DNA from: Trichococcus alkaliphilus
GTDB lineage: Bacteria; Bacillota; Bacilli; Lactobacillales; Aerococcaceae
Assembly: GCF_003008695.1 (NCBI RefSeq)
Contig: NZ_PXZT01000013.1
Span: 28,736 to 92,735 of the forward strand
Length of the DNA stretch: 64,000 nucleotides
Reading direction: 5' to 3'
Part shown: positions 32,720 through 43,295 of the stretch, piece by piece
Layout of the letters: every line of letters starts with the position of its first letter
How positions within the stretch are numbered: position 1 is the stretch's first letter
Program-made: the position numbers and the translations under genes
The notes under the pieces: generated by a model
Seen by the model: the letters and a program-made list of their open reading frames with translations, nothing else
Told to the model about the DNA's origin: nothing
Database searches by the model: none

Positions 32720-33156
32720 TCAGATCGGTCCTAATGAATCCTTCTTAGGGAGTATTGCTCCCAACAATTGAAAGCGGGATGCCCAAAAAAACAGCACCTG
32801 CTGATCTATGCCCTTGCCTGAAGCGTGTGCTTCAGGTATAAAGAAAACATTTCTGAAAGCAGAAAGAACTGAGTTGTTGGGGAATGCCCACAGCATACAA
32901 TCCAGAAAAAATAAAATCTTCCAGTCCATCCATCACCCATCCTATGGTTATCCCGATCAGCAAATCGATACAATGATATAAGGCCTGCTGGTGGTGGATC
33001 GTAAAAATTAGTAAGAATGAATGAACCATAAAAATAGTGAATCGGCATCAAGGGAAATGCATAAGCCCGCTTCAACAAATCTAAAAGCGGAAGCAGATAC
33101 CTGAGATAAGACAACAAAAAGCAGCGACAGACCTCCCCTATCATCGTAAACGCCAT
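32720..33156 (-). pseudogene. Possible frameshifted membrane-protein remnant
   Basis: Three overlapping minus-strand frames (33156-32806, 33029-32832, 32929-32720) are all hydrophobic. Joined by one frameshift near 33010 they give about four membrane-like segments. The pattern LLKRAYAFP..PIHYF.GSFIL and H....IDLLIGITIGW faintly recalls PAP2 phosphatases. No active-site motif is intact. It may be chance; low confidence. Confidence 0.25.
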
Positions 33157-33631
33157 ATAACAGACAGAGATATGTGAAGAAATCAGATTCTTTCCATTAT
33201 ATATTGTAGAGAATCTGAGGACTTAGCATCGGGAGCTATCAAACATCTTAGCCTAAAAGTTGCCTGTTTTGATACATACATAGCCGTAGAACTTATTAGT
33301 AGATGCAGATGATCAGGTTTCGGCCTGTAAAAAGTGTACACGCAAATCTACAGTAAGGACAGGTATCATATCTAAAGATAAAAATAGATTGAGACTAATC
33401 GAAACTACTCGAGTTAAGGGATACTTTTTCTACGAATTGAGTAATTTGTACCTTCTAAAAGACGAGAAAGAGGAAGTCTACTCACACCAGACCTTCCTTA
33501 GGATGATTGGGCGATTGCGATGCATCAAAATTTAAGTACCGTGCTGGAAGAGCAAAAGACTCTCTTTTGCATACTATATTAATGAGATGGTTTCATAGAC
33601 GCATTTGATGTCACTGGAAAGGATCCGTAGG

Positions 33632-34171
33632 TTGTACACAGGCTGATTATATTTTTGTTCTTCAATTGTCCACAAAAGGATATGACGATGATCTCGAGAC
33701 TAATATTACTTCAAAAATAGGATGTGGAAAACTATTTCCCGAAATTTATCCACAGAAGAATCCTACTAATACCAACTGGCTTCTGGTATGCATTTGCAAA
33801 CGAGCGGGAATGACTAAATGCTGGATATACGGGTGACTTCTTCAATATTTAGCAATTTTCATTAAAATGATAGTAAATTCATCCAAAATAAAGGGCATCA
33901 TTTCATTAATACACTAATCAAACAAATGTTCAGAAGAAAATGAAGAAATCGGCGTAATATCCCTGACTTATACACAGGATGTCCACAGGCATTCGACAGA
34001 GACAAAGGTGTCATAAATAGTATCAGAATAATAAGTTATCAACAAAGTCATTTTATGACAGAAATCCTACTGTACCAAGGCTAGAAAGTAGTATTTGATT
34101 TAGTTATACACAGGAGAACTACGAAAAATGTGCATAACTAAAAAGGTTGGGTATGGTTTGAGTTATCCACA
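33632..34171. other. Second DnaA-box cluster, 11-12 kb right of oriC
   Basis: Perfect TTATCCACA at 33746-33754 and 34163-34171; one-mismatch boxes at 33666-33674 (TTGTCCACA), 33968-33976 (TTATACACA), 34036-34044 (TTATCAACA) and 34104-34112 (TTATACACA); weaker ones at 33632-33640 and 33723-33731. The sequence between is AT-rich. No DnaA-trio run was seen. A DnaA titration or timing cluster is a possible role. Confidence 0.6.
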
Positions 34172-34453
34172 AGAACAGGAGTTGCTACAGGAAAAGGAAA
34201 CTGAGAAAAGATAGAGAGGATGAAAATCCATTTTCAAGCAAGAAAATGGATTCTGCAGATCATATGAAAAAAAAGGAGAACATCGTATAGCTAGATTATT
34301 CAAATTATTAGTGAAATAGTAATTGAAGTCACCAGAAAAATCGTTTTCCGTAAAAAAAGCTAATAGAAGTAATAAATTGAAAGAGAGCGAGTTTATGCCA
34401 AAAAATAGCAACAGTAGGAATCAAATCGAAAAAACAACATGATCGAACAAAAA

Positions 34454-34469
34454 AGTTCCACGTGGAACA
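34454..34469. promoter_or_regulatory. parS site 3
   Basis: AGTTCCACGTGGAACA: central 14 bp symmetric, two bases off TGTTNCACGTGAAACA. Confidence 0.6.
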
Positions 34470-34529
34470 TCGGTTAAGAAATAAACGTACACAGGATTTG
34501 AAGAGAAATTTAAGAGGGTAATCAATAAA

Positions 34530-34545
34530 TGTTTCACGTGGAACT
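34530..34545. promoter_or_regulatory. parS site 4
   Basis: TGTTTCACGTGGAACT: two bases off the consensus, 61 bp after site 3. Confidence 0.6.
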
Positions 34546-34899
34546 ATTGAAGATAGTAGAGGGAATCGCACCCAACTTATAACTATAATAATAATTACAT
34601 TCGAATCGAAAATGGTAACTATTTTGAGAGATAGATTTTCACGGCGCTCAAATCCGTTAGTAGATAATTACCCATCCAAAATGCAGTTATGCTTTGAAAA
34701 AATATCCAGAAAAAATGCAGCATTATAATCCAATCTAGTCGATGGCGTAATGAAGACTGGACGGTAACGTTTGAACCATCGATCCTTGAGCATATATCAT
34801 CACTGAGTAAATTTATACTTTTCAGTGCCTAAAACATAGCAACGATCCTTCTCGTTCAGAAAATCTGCTTTCCGAAATACGGACATTATCCAGAGGAAA

Positions 34900-34915
34900 T
34901 GTTTCACGTGAAACA
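34900..34915. promoter_or_regulatory. parS site 5
   Basis: TGTTTCACGTGAAACA, perfect consensus and perfect palindrome, about 115 bp upstream of gdpP. Confidence 0.9.
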
Positions 34916-35030
34916 TTCAATTTGATGTTGAGTTGTCAACTAATCCCGTCAGAAAGGGCATTATAGCTATTATTATCTGAATATGTTAAAATGTACGAGT
35001 GCAAAATGTAGGTTCAGTAAAGGAGCTATC

Positions 35031-37049
35031 ATGAAAATAAAGGAAAAGTTAAAGAATCTTCCTCACTTCATAAAGGCTGACAAGATTAAGGTTCCTTTCC
35101 TGATTATCGTGTTCTTATTGCTGGTGATCGTTGTTTTGACTTTCATTGCAGATTGGAAAATCGGAATTGGAATTACGCTCTTATGCGTTGGGATTGTTGG
35201 ATTCATCAGTTATTCTTCGGAGTATTTGATTGATGAGACAAATCAATACATATCTGACTTATCTTATCGAATCAAAAAAGGTGAACAAGAGGCTTTAATT
35301 AAAATGCCTATTGGGATACTTCTATATAATAAGCAAGAAGAAATCCAATGGATGAACCCATATTTAATAAAGTATTTTGGCAAGAAAGATACACTGGGCA
35401 GAAAGCTGAAAGTGGTGGATGAAGAATTATATCAGCTTTTTAAAGAATCACAGGATTATGTGATACGCCGTGTGAAATGGGGAGATCATTATTTTGATAT
35501 GATCATTCAAGAGGATATTGGCGTCATTTATTTGATGGACATAACAGAATATGCCAAAATTGAAGAGAAGTACAAAGATGAAAAATTTGTTTTTGGGAAT
35601 ATCATTGTCGACAATTATGATGAGGCTGTTCAATCCATGAACGATCGTAAGCGATCGAATGTAAACAACTATCTGACGAATCAACTCACAAATTGGGCAA
35701 ACATGAATAATGTCTTTCTGAAACGAGTGGATGATGACCGCTTTATAGCATTGACCAATATGCGAGCATTAAAGAAAATCGAAGAAAACAATTTTGATAT
35801 CATAAATCAAATAAGGGAAAGAACCTACAAACAAAATTTTCCGTTGACATTGAGCATGGGTTTCTCATATGAAAAAACTTTTGAGCAAACCAATTTTAAA
35901 GAAGTCGCTAAAATGGCGCAGTCGAATATTGATTTAGCTTTGGCAAGAGGTGGCGATCAAGTTGTTGTGCGGGCCGAAAATGAAGATGCCCGTTTCTATG
36001 GCGGTAAAACTAACCCAATGGAAAAACGGACCCGTATCCGTGCGAGAATGATCAGCCAGGCTTTGGAAGAGCTTATTGTACATGCCGATAAGGTGATCAT
36101 CATGGGGCATAGTTATCCGGATATGGACGTCATCGGTTCCTGTTTGGGAATCCGTCGCATTTCTCAGATGAACAATCGGGAAGCCTGGATAGTATTGGAT
36201 CCGCAACAATTTTCCAATGACGTGAACCGGATCATGCAGGAGATAGACAAAGATCCTTTGATTGCGAAGCGGATCATTTCGCCTGAGCAAGCAATGGCAT
36301 TGGTGACGCCGCAGACGCTTATCGTGATGGTTGATGTTCATCGCCCATCCATGACGCCGGCACCTGGGCTTTTGAATCTGTCCAAAAAAATCGTTGTTTT
36401 GGATCATCACAGACGCGGACAAGAGTTTCCGAAAGATTCTGTTTTGGTTTATATGGAACCTTATGCGTCCTCCACATCGGAATTGATCGCTGAATTGTTC
36501 GAATATCAATCCAATGAGATGGATGCCATCAATAAGATAGAAGCAACTGCTATGTTGGCGGGGATTATCGTCGATACCCGCAACTTCAGTTTGAGAACCG
36601 GATCAAGGACTTTTGATGCTGCCAGTTATCTGCAGTCTAATGGAGCCGATACCGTACTGATCCAGAAATCACTGAAAGAGGACTTGGATACTTATCTGTT
36701 GCGCAGTCATTTGTTGCAAACAATGGAATTTGTGGATGGTAACCTGGCGATCGTCCATGGAGAAGATGAAAAAATCTACGACACGGTCGTCGCTGCTCAA
36801 ACAGCCGACACGATGTTGTCGATGGAAGCGGTAGATGCTTCATTTGTCGTCACAAAACGCCAAGACGGCAGAGTCGGAATCAGCGCCAGAAGTCTGGGTC
36901 AATACAATGTGCAGACAGTCATGGAAAAATTAGGCGGCGGCGGACATTTATCCAATGCAGCCACTCAGATTGAGAATACGACAGTCCATGAAGTCGTTGA
37001 GAAACTGAAAGCAGTCATAAATCCAGAAAAAATCAAGGAAGGGGAATAA
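35031..37049 (+). CDS. gdpP: Cyclic-di-AMP phosphodiesterase GdpP
   Basis: Membrane enzyme that degrades c-di-AMP to pApA, controlling osmotic balance and cell-wall stress. 672 residues: two N-terminal membrane helices (about 20-65), a PAS-like domain (about 80-160), a degenerate GGDEF (about 170-305) and DHH/DHHA1 (about 340-660) with the metal ligands in GHSYPDMDVIG, MVDVHRPS and VLDHHRRG, and GGGGHLSNAAT near the end. Start set by AAAGGAGC before ATG 35031. Followed by rplI after 3 nt, as in Bacillus. Confidence 0.95.
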   Translation: MKIKEKLKNLPHFIKADKIKVPFLIIVFLLLVIVVLTFIADWKIGIGITLLCVGIVGFISYSSEYLIDETNQYISDLSYRIKKGEQEALIKMPIGILLYNKQEEIQWMNPYLIKYFGKKDTLGRKLKVVDEELYQLFKESQDYVIRRVKWGDHYFDMIIQEDIGVIYLMDITEYAKIEEKYKDEKFVFGNIIVDNYDEAVQSMNDRKRSNVNNYLTNQLTNWANMNNVFLKRVDDDRFIALTNMRALKKIEENNFDIINQIRERTYKQNFPLTLSMGFSYEKTFEQTNFKEVAKMAQSNIDLALARGGDQVVVRAENEDARFYGGKTNPMEKRTRIRARMISQALEELIVHADKVIIMGHSYPDMDVIGSCLGIRRISQMNNREAWIVLDPQQFSNDVNRIMQEIDKDPLIAKRIISPEQAMALVTPQTLIVMVDVHRPSMTPAPGLLNLSKKIVVLDHHRRGQEFPKDSVLVYMEPYASSTSELIAELFEYQSNEMDAINKIEATAMLAGIIVDTRNFSLRTGSRTFDAASYLQSNGADTVLIQKSLKEDLDTYLLRSHLLQTMEFVDGNLAIVHGEDEKIYDTVVAAQTADTMLSMEAVDASFVVTKRQDGRVGISARSLGQYNVQTVMEKLGGGGHLSNAATQIENTTVHEVVEKLKAVINPEKIKEGE

Positions 37050-37052
37050 TAA

Positions 37053-37502
37053 ATGAAAGTTGTTTTTTTAGAAGACGTTAAAGGTAAAGGTAAAAAAGGG
37101 GAAGTCAAAGATGTTGCGGATGGCTACGCTAATTTTTTGATCAAAAACCGCAAGGCTGAAGAAGCGAACGCCGGTACTATTTCCGCATTGAAAGGCCAAA
37201 AGAAAGCGGAAGAGAAGAAGCAGGCTGAAGAGTTGGCAGTTGCGCAAGAATTGAAGGCACTGTTGGAGAAAGATGAATCAATCATCAAATTGTCGGCAAA
37301 AATTGGCGAAGATGGACGTTTGTTTGGTTCCATTACAACGAAACAGGTTGCTGAAGCACTGCAAAAGCAACACAATGTTAAATTGGATAAAAGAAAAATT
37401 GAATTAGAAAATCCTATCCGCGCATTGGGTTTCACAAAAATGCCTGTTAAAATTCATCCGGAAGTGACAGCGATGTTGACTGTCCAAGTGACGGAAGGGT
37501 AA
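37053..37502 (+). CDS. rplI: Ribosomal protein L9
   Basis: 149 residues: N-terminal RNA-binding domain [21 protein letters not shown], a long connecting helix rich in Lys/Glu and a C-terminal domain. Transcribed with gdpP. Confidence 0.97.
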   Translation: MKVVFLEDVKGKGKKGEVKDVADGYANFLIKNRKAEEANAGTISALKGQKKAEEKKQAEELAVAQELKALLEKDESIIKLSAKIGEDGRLFGSITTKQVAEALQKQHNVKLDKRKIELENPIRALGFTKMPVKIHPEVTAMLTVQVTEG

Positions 37503-37804
37503 TAATTTTCCAAATACAAACGAAAGACAGGGATAACCGATCTCTGTCTTTTCGTTTGTTTATAAGCCTCACTGAGGCTGCTGGGCTGAAACAGAAGATC
37601 ATCATATATTATAGTAGAAAAATATCCGATAGTCCCGCTAAGGCGGCCTGAACCAAACTGACTTTTGATCAAAAAAGAACAAGTGTTCGTAATCCTGAAT
37701 TGTAAATGTGACTTATTTAGAGTACAATAAGAGAGCGAAAGATGGGGAAGCTAGCAGTCGAATCCTTATCGAAATGAATAAAACCTAAAGGGTGAAAATA
37801 TAAA
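37503..37804 (+). promoter_or_regulatory. rplI terminator and dnaB promoter
   Basis: A terminator pairs ACAAACGAAAGACAG with CTGTCTTTTCGTTTGT (37515-37560). A small palindrome AGCCTCA-C-TGAGGCT is at 37565-37579. The dnaB promoter is TTGTAA (37700-37705), 17-nt spacer, TACAAT (37723-37728). No gene is visible between. Confidence 0.75.
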
Positions 37805-39172
37805 ATGGAAGATACACTTCAAGATCGCATACCCCCTCATAGTATAGAAGCAGAGCAATCCGTTCTGGGCTCCATTTTTTTGGATCCTGAAACGGTTGTG
37901 AATGTTTTAGAATACCTTGAATCATCTGATTTTTACAGAAAAAATCATCAGATTATTTTTGATGCGATTTTGCAATTGAACAATCGGAATGAAGCGATAG
38001 ACGTCGTCACCATCTCGAATGAGTTGGATACGAAGAATCAGCTTGAAAATGCTGGAGGCATGGAGTACTTGGCCGAATTGGCAGTTGCGGTACCCACTTC
38101 AGCCAACGTGGAATATTACGCCAAGATAGTGGAAGAGAAATCGATCTTGCGCAATCTGATCCGATCGGCTACAGAAATCGTCCGCAAAGGCTATGAAGAG
38201 GGTGATGAGCTCGCCGTCATGCTGGACAGCGCCGAACAGAACATCCTTCAGGTATCCGAACGGAGAAACCGATCCGGCTTCATTCGCATATCGGATGTCG
38301 TTTCGGCATCGCTGCAGAACATCGAATCGTTGGCTCAACGAAGCGACGACGTGACAGGGGTGCCAACAGGCTACATCGCCTTGGACAAAATGACAGCGGG
38401 TCTCCAGAAAGAAGAGCTGATCATCTTGGCAGCGCGTCCGGCCGTAGGTAAGACCGCTTTTGCGCTGAACATCGCGCAGAATGTCGCAACCAAAGCCGAT
38501 CAGGTAGTCGCCATCTTCAGTTTGGAGATGGGGGCGGAGTCATTGGTCAACCGGATGCTATGTGCGGAAGGGAACATCGATGCCGGTCACTTGCGGACAG
38601 GGCAGCTTTCTGAAGATGAGTGGTCCAACCTGATCATGGCGATGGGGACGCTTGGCCAGTCAAAAATCTTCATAGATGATACGCCGGGGATCCGGATTGC
38701 GGAAATCAGGGCAAAAAGCCGTCGGTTGCTGCAGGAACAGGGGAAACTGGGTCTCATCGTGATTGACTACCTGCAGCTGATTGAAGGGAATAACCGCGAA
38801 AGCCGCCAACAGGAAGTTTCTGATATTTCGCGTCAATTGAAGAAATTGGCGAAGGAACTGAAAGTACCGGTCATCGCCCTTTCCCAATTGTCCCGTGGCG
38901 TGGAACAGAGGCAAGACAAACGTCCCGTATTGAGCGATATCCGTGAATCGGGATCGATCGAGCAGGATGCCGATATCGTTGCTTTCCTGTACCGCGACGA
39001 TTATTACGAACGTGAAGGCGGCGATGATTCGGAACGGGATGAGCAGGAGAACAATGTCGTTGAGGTCATCATCGAAAAAAACCGGAGCGGGGCGCGGGGA
39101 ACTGTAAAGCTCCTGTTCAAAAAGGAATTCAACAAATTTTCTTCGATGAGCTATATGCCGGAAATTAGTTGA
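37805..39172 (+). CDS. dnaB: Replicative DNA helicase
   Basis: Hexameric 5'-3' helicase of the replisome (named dnaC in Bacillus). 455 residues: N-terminal primase-interacting domain (RIPPHSIEAEQSVLGS) and RecA-like ATPase with Walker A AARPAVGKTAFAL near 213 and IVIDYLQLIEG Walker B near 320. Own promoter; purA follows separately. Confidence 0.97.
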   Translation: MEDTLQDRIPPHSIEAEQSVLGSIFLDPETVVNVLEYLESSDFYRKNHQIIFDAILQLNNRNEAIDVVTISNELDTKNQLENAGGMEYLAELAVAVPTSANVEYYAKIVEEKSILRNLIRSATEIVRKGYEEGDELAVMLDSAEQNILQVSERRNRSGFIRISDVVSASLQNIESLAQRSDDVTGVPTGYIALDKMTAGLQKEELIILAARPAVGKTAFALNIAQNVATKADQVVAIFSLEMGAESLVNRMLCAEGNIDAGHLRTGQLSEDEWSNLIMAMGTLGQSKIFIDDTPGIRIAEIRAKSRRLLQEQGKLGLIVIDYLQLIEGNNRESRQQEVSDISRQLKKLAKELKVPVIALSQLSRGVEQRQDKRPVLSDIRESGSIEQDADIVAFLYRDDYYEREGGDDSERDEQENNVVEVIIEKNRSGARGTVKLLFKKEFNKFSSMSYMPEIS

Positions 39173-39185
39173 TGATATTGGACAA

Positions 39186-39250
39186 ATTGTTCAGAAATGA
39201 GCGCTTTTATTTGATTCTTTATTGAAAGACATAGGTAATATTGGTAAACT
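39186..39250 (+). promoter_or_regulatory. purA promoter with upstream PurBox
   Basis: TTGAAA (39222-39227), 17-nt spacer, TAAACT (39245-39250). A PurBox-like ATTGTTCAGAAAT at 39186-39198 matches AWWGTTCGGWWWT at 12 of 13 positions and is centred about 65 nt upstream of the predicted start, the spacing also seen at purE. Confidence 0.65.
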
Positions 39251-39288
39251 AGCATAGTGTTATGAATAAATAAGATGAGGTGGAGTAA

Positions 39289-40587
<1,299 letters not shown>

Positions 40588-40605
40588 GACAGTAATCAAT
40601 ACAAT

Positions 40606-40655
40606 AAAGCGTCTGCTTCCGGAGATACTATCCGGAAGTGGACGCTTTTTTTCGT
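40606..40655 (+). terminator. Terminator after purA
   Basis: AAAGCGTCTGCTTCCGGA paired with TCCGGAAGTGGACGCTTT (one internal mismatch) then a T-run. Confidence 0.85.
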
Positions 40656-40721
40656 GAAGTTGTTGCATTTTATTGAAAAGGAGAGTAAAATAACATTTGT
40701 TACGTGATCAGCACGTGATAG

Positions 40722-40794
<73 letters not shown>

Positions 40795-40971
40795 TTTTGA
40801 TTTATCGGATAAGCTTTAAAAGTATTGATGGATATTCCTCATGCTTTTAAGGCTTTTTTATTTTGTCTTGAATACCAGAAAATAAAAAATGACGCTTTTT
40901 TGAAATAGGCTGTAGAAAGATGCGGTTAAAATGAAAAAACGGCCTTTTTTTAATTAATTAGGAGTAAAAAA

Positions 40972-40999
40972 TTGACCTATTTTGAAAAAATGGTACTAT
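40972..40999 (+). promoter_or_regulatory. fic promoter
   Basis: TTGACC, 16-nt spacer, TACTAT, about 35 nt before the start codon. Confidence 0.65.
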
Positions 41000-41033
41000 T
41001 TATTAAATAGAAGCATGAGAGGGAGTATATTTT

Positions 41034-42269
41034 ATGAAAAAATACAAGCCTTTAAGTGTCATCCGGTATGGCAGCATTGACGAATATGAAAAAGAATACC
41101 AAATGAGGATATCCAGCCACAGTACGTATCATACGAATTTAGAAATTCATCCCATAGAGAGAGGAATACGGCTATCACCTACTTATAGTCTGTTTGTGGT
41201 GAACAATAATGAGCTGACCATGTTGCAGGAATACATAATGGATAATGCGAACACCATAAACAAGTTATCGGATCGGCTCCCTGAGGTTGCGAAAAAACAA
41301 TTTTATAATAAAGTATTGACGGATGAAATTATGAGTACTAATGAAATGGAAGGGGTAAGAAGCACACGGAAAGAGGTAGGGGATGCCATCAAGGTGGTTA
41401 CTCTAAACAAAAAAGAAAATAGTCGCTTCAAAGGGATCGTGAAACTATACTATTCTTTGTATTACGAAGACTTACACCCCATAGATGATGTGAAAGAAAT
41501 CAGAGAGATTTATGATACCTTGGTTTCTGAAGAAATTGAAGAAAAAGATAAGCTCGATGGTGAATTATTCAGGGCGGAAGGTGTGGAAGTACATGGAAAT
41601 AGGGGAGTCGTTCACGTAGGAAATCATACGGAAGACACTATAATAACGGATTTGAGTAAGTTCATTTCCTTCATAAATGCAAAAGACATTCCGTTCTTGA
41701 TTAAAATCATGTTATCCCACTACTTTTTTGAATATATTCACCCGTTCTATGACGGCAACGGACGGACAGGCCGATATATCACTTGCAGATATTTAGCCCA
41801 AAAATTAGATCCACTGACGGCCATCAGCTTTTCCCATATGATCAGCGATACCAAAAATAAGTACTATGATGCCTTTTCTATTACATCAAATAAACATAAC
41901 ATGGGGGAAGGGACGATGTTTGTCTATCACATGTTAAAGATAGTGTATGAAGGACAATTGAAATTACTCGAGGAACTGAACAACAGCAGTGATTTGTTGG
42001 AAAATTCATGGGATATGATAAGTAAATTTGATTTTGAGAATGAACTGGACACCAGTATTTTATATATTTTGTGCCAGTCATGGATATTCAAAACAGAATT
42101 GATGGATAAGGAATTTGAGCTTCACGTTAAGAACACCAGGTATAAAGTGAATCAGTCATTGGATAGATTAAGTGTGGGTGGTTACATCGAACAAACTTCT
42201 AAGCGTCCATCCGCACATATTATTTCTGATGCGTTAGCTCAAAAAATCATGGCCCATCAAACGCGGTGA
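41034..42269 (+). CDS. Fic-family protein, probable AMP-transferase
   Basis: 411 residues. The Fic motif HPFYDGNGRTGR begins at residue 236, with catalytic His and the anion-binding GNGR complete. STNEMEG near residue 100 fits the inhibitory (S/T)xxxE(G/N) helix of self-regulated Fic enzymes, N-terminal to the core (class II). A C-terminal winged-helix-like region (about 350-405, QSLDRLSVGGYIEQTSKRP) may bind DNA. Fic enzymes transfer AMP or other groups to protein hydroxyls; the target is unknown. No Doc/Phd-like partner is adjacent. Its lower-GC sequence suggests accessory origin. Confidence 0.88.
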   Translation: MKKYKPLSVIRYGSIDEYEKEYQMRISSHSTYHTNLEIHPIERGIRLSPTYSLFVVNNNELTMLQEYIMDNANTINKLSDRLPEVAKKQFYNKVLTDEIMSTNEMEGVRSTRKEVGDAIKVVTLNKKENSRFKGIVKLYYSLYYEDLHPIDDVKEIREIYDTLVSEEIEEKDKLDGELFRAEGVEVHGNRGVVHVGNHTEDTIITDLSKFISFINAKDIPFLIKIMLSHYFFEYIHPFYDGNGRTGRYITCRYLAQKLDPLTAISFSHMISDTKNKYYDAFSITSNKHNMGEGTMFVYHMLKIVYEGQLKLLEELNNSSDLLENSWDMISKFDFENELDTSILYILCQSWIFKTELMDKEFELHVKNTRYKVNQSLDRLSVGGYIEQTSKRPSAHIISDALAQKIMAHQTR

Positions 42270-42313
42270 ATGATTGCGTGATATTCTATTAGTCGCACCC
42301 GCATATATATATT

Positions 42314-42368
42314 AAAAAATCCTTGGAACATTGAAGTAATTTTCTTCACTGTTTCCAAGGATTTTTTT
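42314..42368. terminator. Bidirectional terminator between the Fic and AEC genes
   Basis: AAAAATCCTTGGAA..TGAAG paired with CTTCA..TTCCAAGGATTTTT, ending in T-runs on both strands. Confidence 0.85.
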
Positions 42369-42371
42369 GCT

Positions 42372-43295
42372 TTATAAGAAGTACAGGATGACAAAGAGGG
42401 GCATGGTCACGATGCATACCAGCGTGGTCATGATATTGATTGCTCCTGCATACTCCGCATCTTTGTTATGCACTTGGGCGAATTGCGTAACGGTGGATGC
42501 CGCGGGGGTTACAGTCGCTAAGAAGGTGATCAGCAATATTTCCACGCCGTTATCAACTAAACTGCCGGCATTGCTGAGCTTCAGCAACAGCAGAATGATG
42601 GCGGGGCAAAGGATCATTCTATAAAAAGTGATCACATAAACTTTTTTGCTTGTGAATATCTGTTTCATGTCCATTCCTGCAACGATCATGCCTGTGATCA
42701 GCATGCCGAACGGTCCGATCATAGTGCCGATTGAACCCAATGTTTCATTGAGCATGGCCGGCAGTCTGATCCCTGAGACCATGGAAAGGATCCCCAAAAA
42801 AATGGCGATCATATTTATGTTCAAAATGATTTCTCGTAGGTTGGGTTTCTTTTCTTTTGAGAACATCAATTTGCAATGCGTCCACAGAAAAATCAATTGC
42901 ACGGACACAAATGCGGTGGAATAGATGACCCATTCAGGCCCCAAAACGGTTGTTACGATGGGGATGATCAAATTGCCCGCATTCGAATAGATGATTGAGG
43001 CAATGTCTATTTCCTCAAAATGGAACAGCCTGCCTGAGACGTGTCCGATTATGAGCAGCAGGATATGGATGACTATAGCCGCAACAAATGCCAGCATCAA
43101 GCCTTCCCGGATTTCCTGCTTGAAGTCGACCTGAAAGGCGCTGAGTATGACTGCAGGCATAATCAGATAGAGGGATATTTTGGATAAGACAACACTTTCC
43201 TCTGATTTCACAACTTTCAGCTTGACCATTAAGAAGCCCAAAATCATGATGAGAAACAGTTGAACAATTTTACGCACTAACAATAAACTGATCAT
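42372..43295 (-). CDS. AEC-family (auxin efflux carrier-like) transporter
   Basis: 307-residue membrane protein with about ten hydrophobic segments in two halves, e.g. LFLIMILGFLMVKL (10-30) and the C-terminal LLITFLATVTPAASTVTQFAQVHNKDAEYAGAI typical of Mem_trans proteins. Bacterial relatives move malate or other small acids; the substrate is not evident. RBS GGGAGGCC. Divergent from the LevR-like gene 243 bp away. Confidence 0.85.
   Translation of the reverse strand: MISLLLVRKIVQLFLIMILGFLMVKLKVVKSEESVVLSKISLYLIMPAVILSAFQVDFKQEIREGLMLAFVAAIVIHILLLIIGHVSGRLFHFEEIDIASIIYSNAGNLIIPIVTTVLGPEWVIYSTAFVSVQLIFLWTHCKLMFSKEKKPNLREIILNINMIAIFLGILSMVSGIRLPAMLNETLGSIGTMIGPFGMLITGMIVAGMDMKQIFTSKKVYVITFYRMILCPAIILLLLKLSNAGSLVDNGVEILLITFLATVTPAASTVTQFAQVHNKDAEYAGAINIMTTLVCIVTMPLFVILYFL

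Larger units (their letters stand above)
32148..35030. other. 2.9-kb stretch without a convincing intact gene
   Basis: Between rpsR and gdpP, where related genomes usually have a short gap. No frame gives a protein I recognise or has a convincing RBS. It holds four parS-type sites, a dozen DnaA-box-like sequences and at least six perfect hairpins: TGAAGCAAAC/GTTTGCTTCA (32286-32306), the parS palindrome (32662-32701), CCTGAAGC/GCTTCAGG (32817-32836), TCAGATTCT/AGAATCTGA (33183-33218), GCAAAAGA/TCTTTTGC (33552-33570) and AATCCATTTTC/GAAAATGGATT (34225-34252). Function is inferred to be chromosomal (segregation or initiation control); a long noncoding RNA is not excluded. Confidence 0.7.

Noticed and set aside
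33730..33745. ATTTCCCG near a DnaA box as a possible Noc-binding site
   Set aside because: Only half of the ATTTCCCGGGAAAT palindrome is present.
34163..34571. Two Phe/Leu-rich minus-strand frames near parS sites 3 and 4
   Set aside because: Low-complexity hydrophobic translation is expected from AT-rich noncoding DNA; no RBS.
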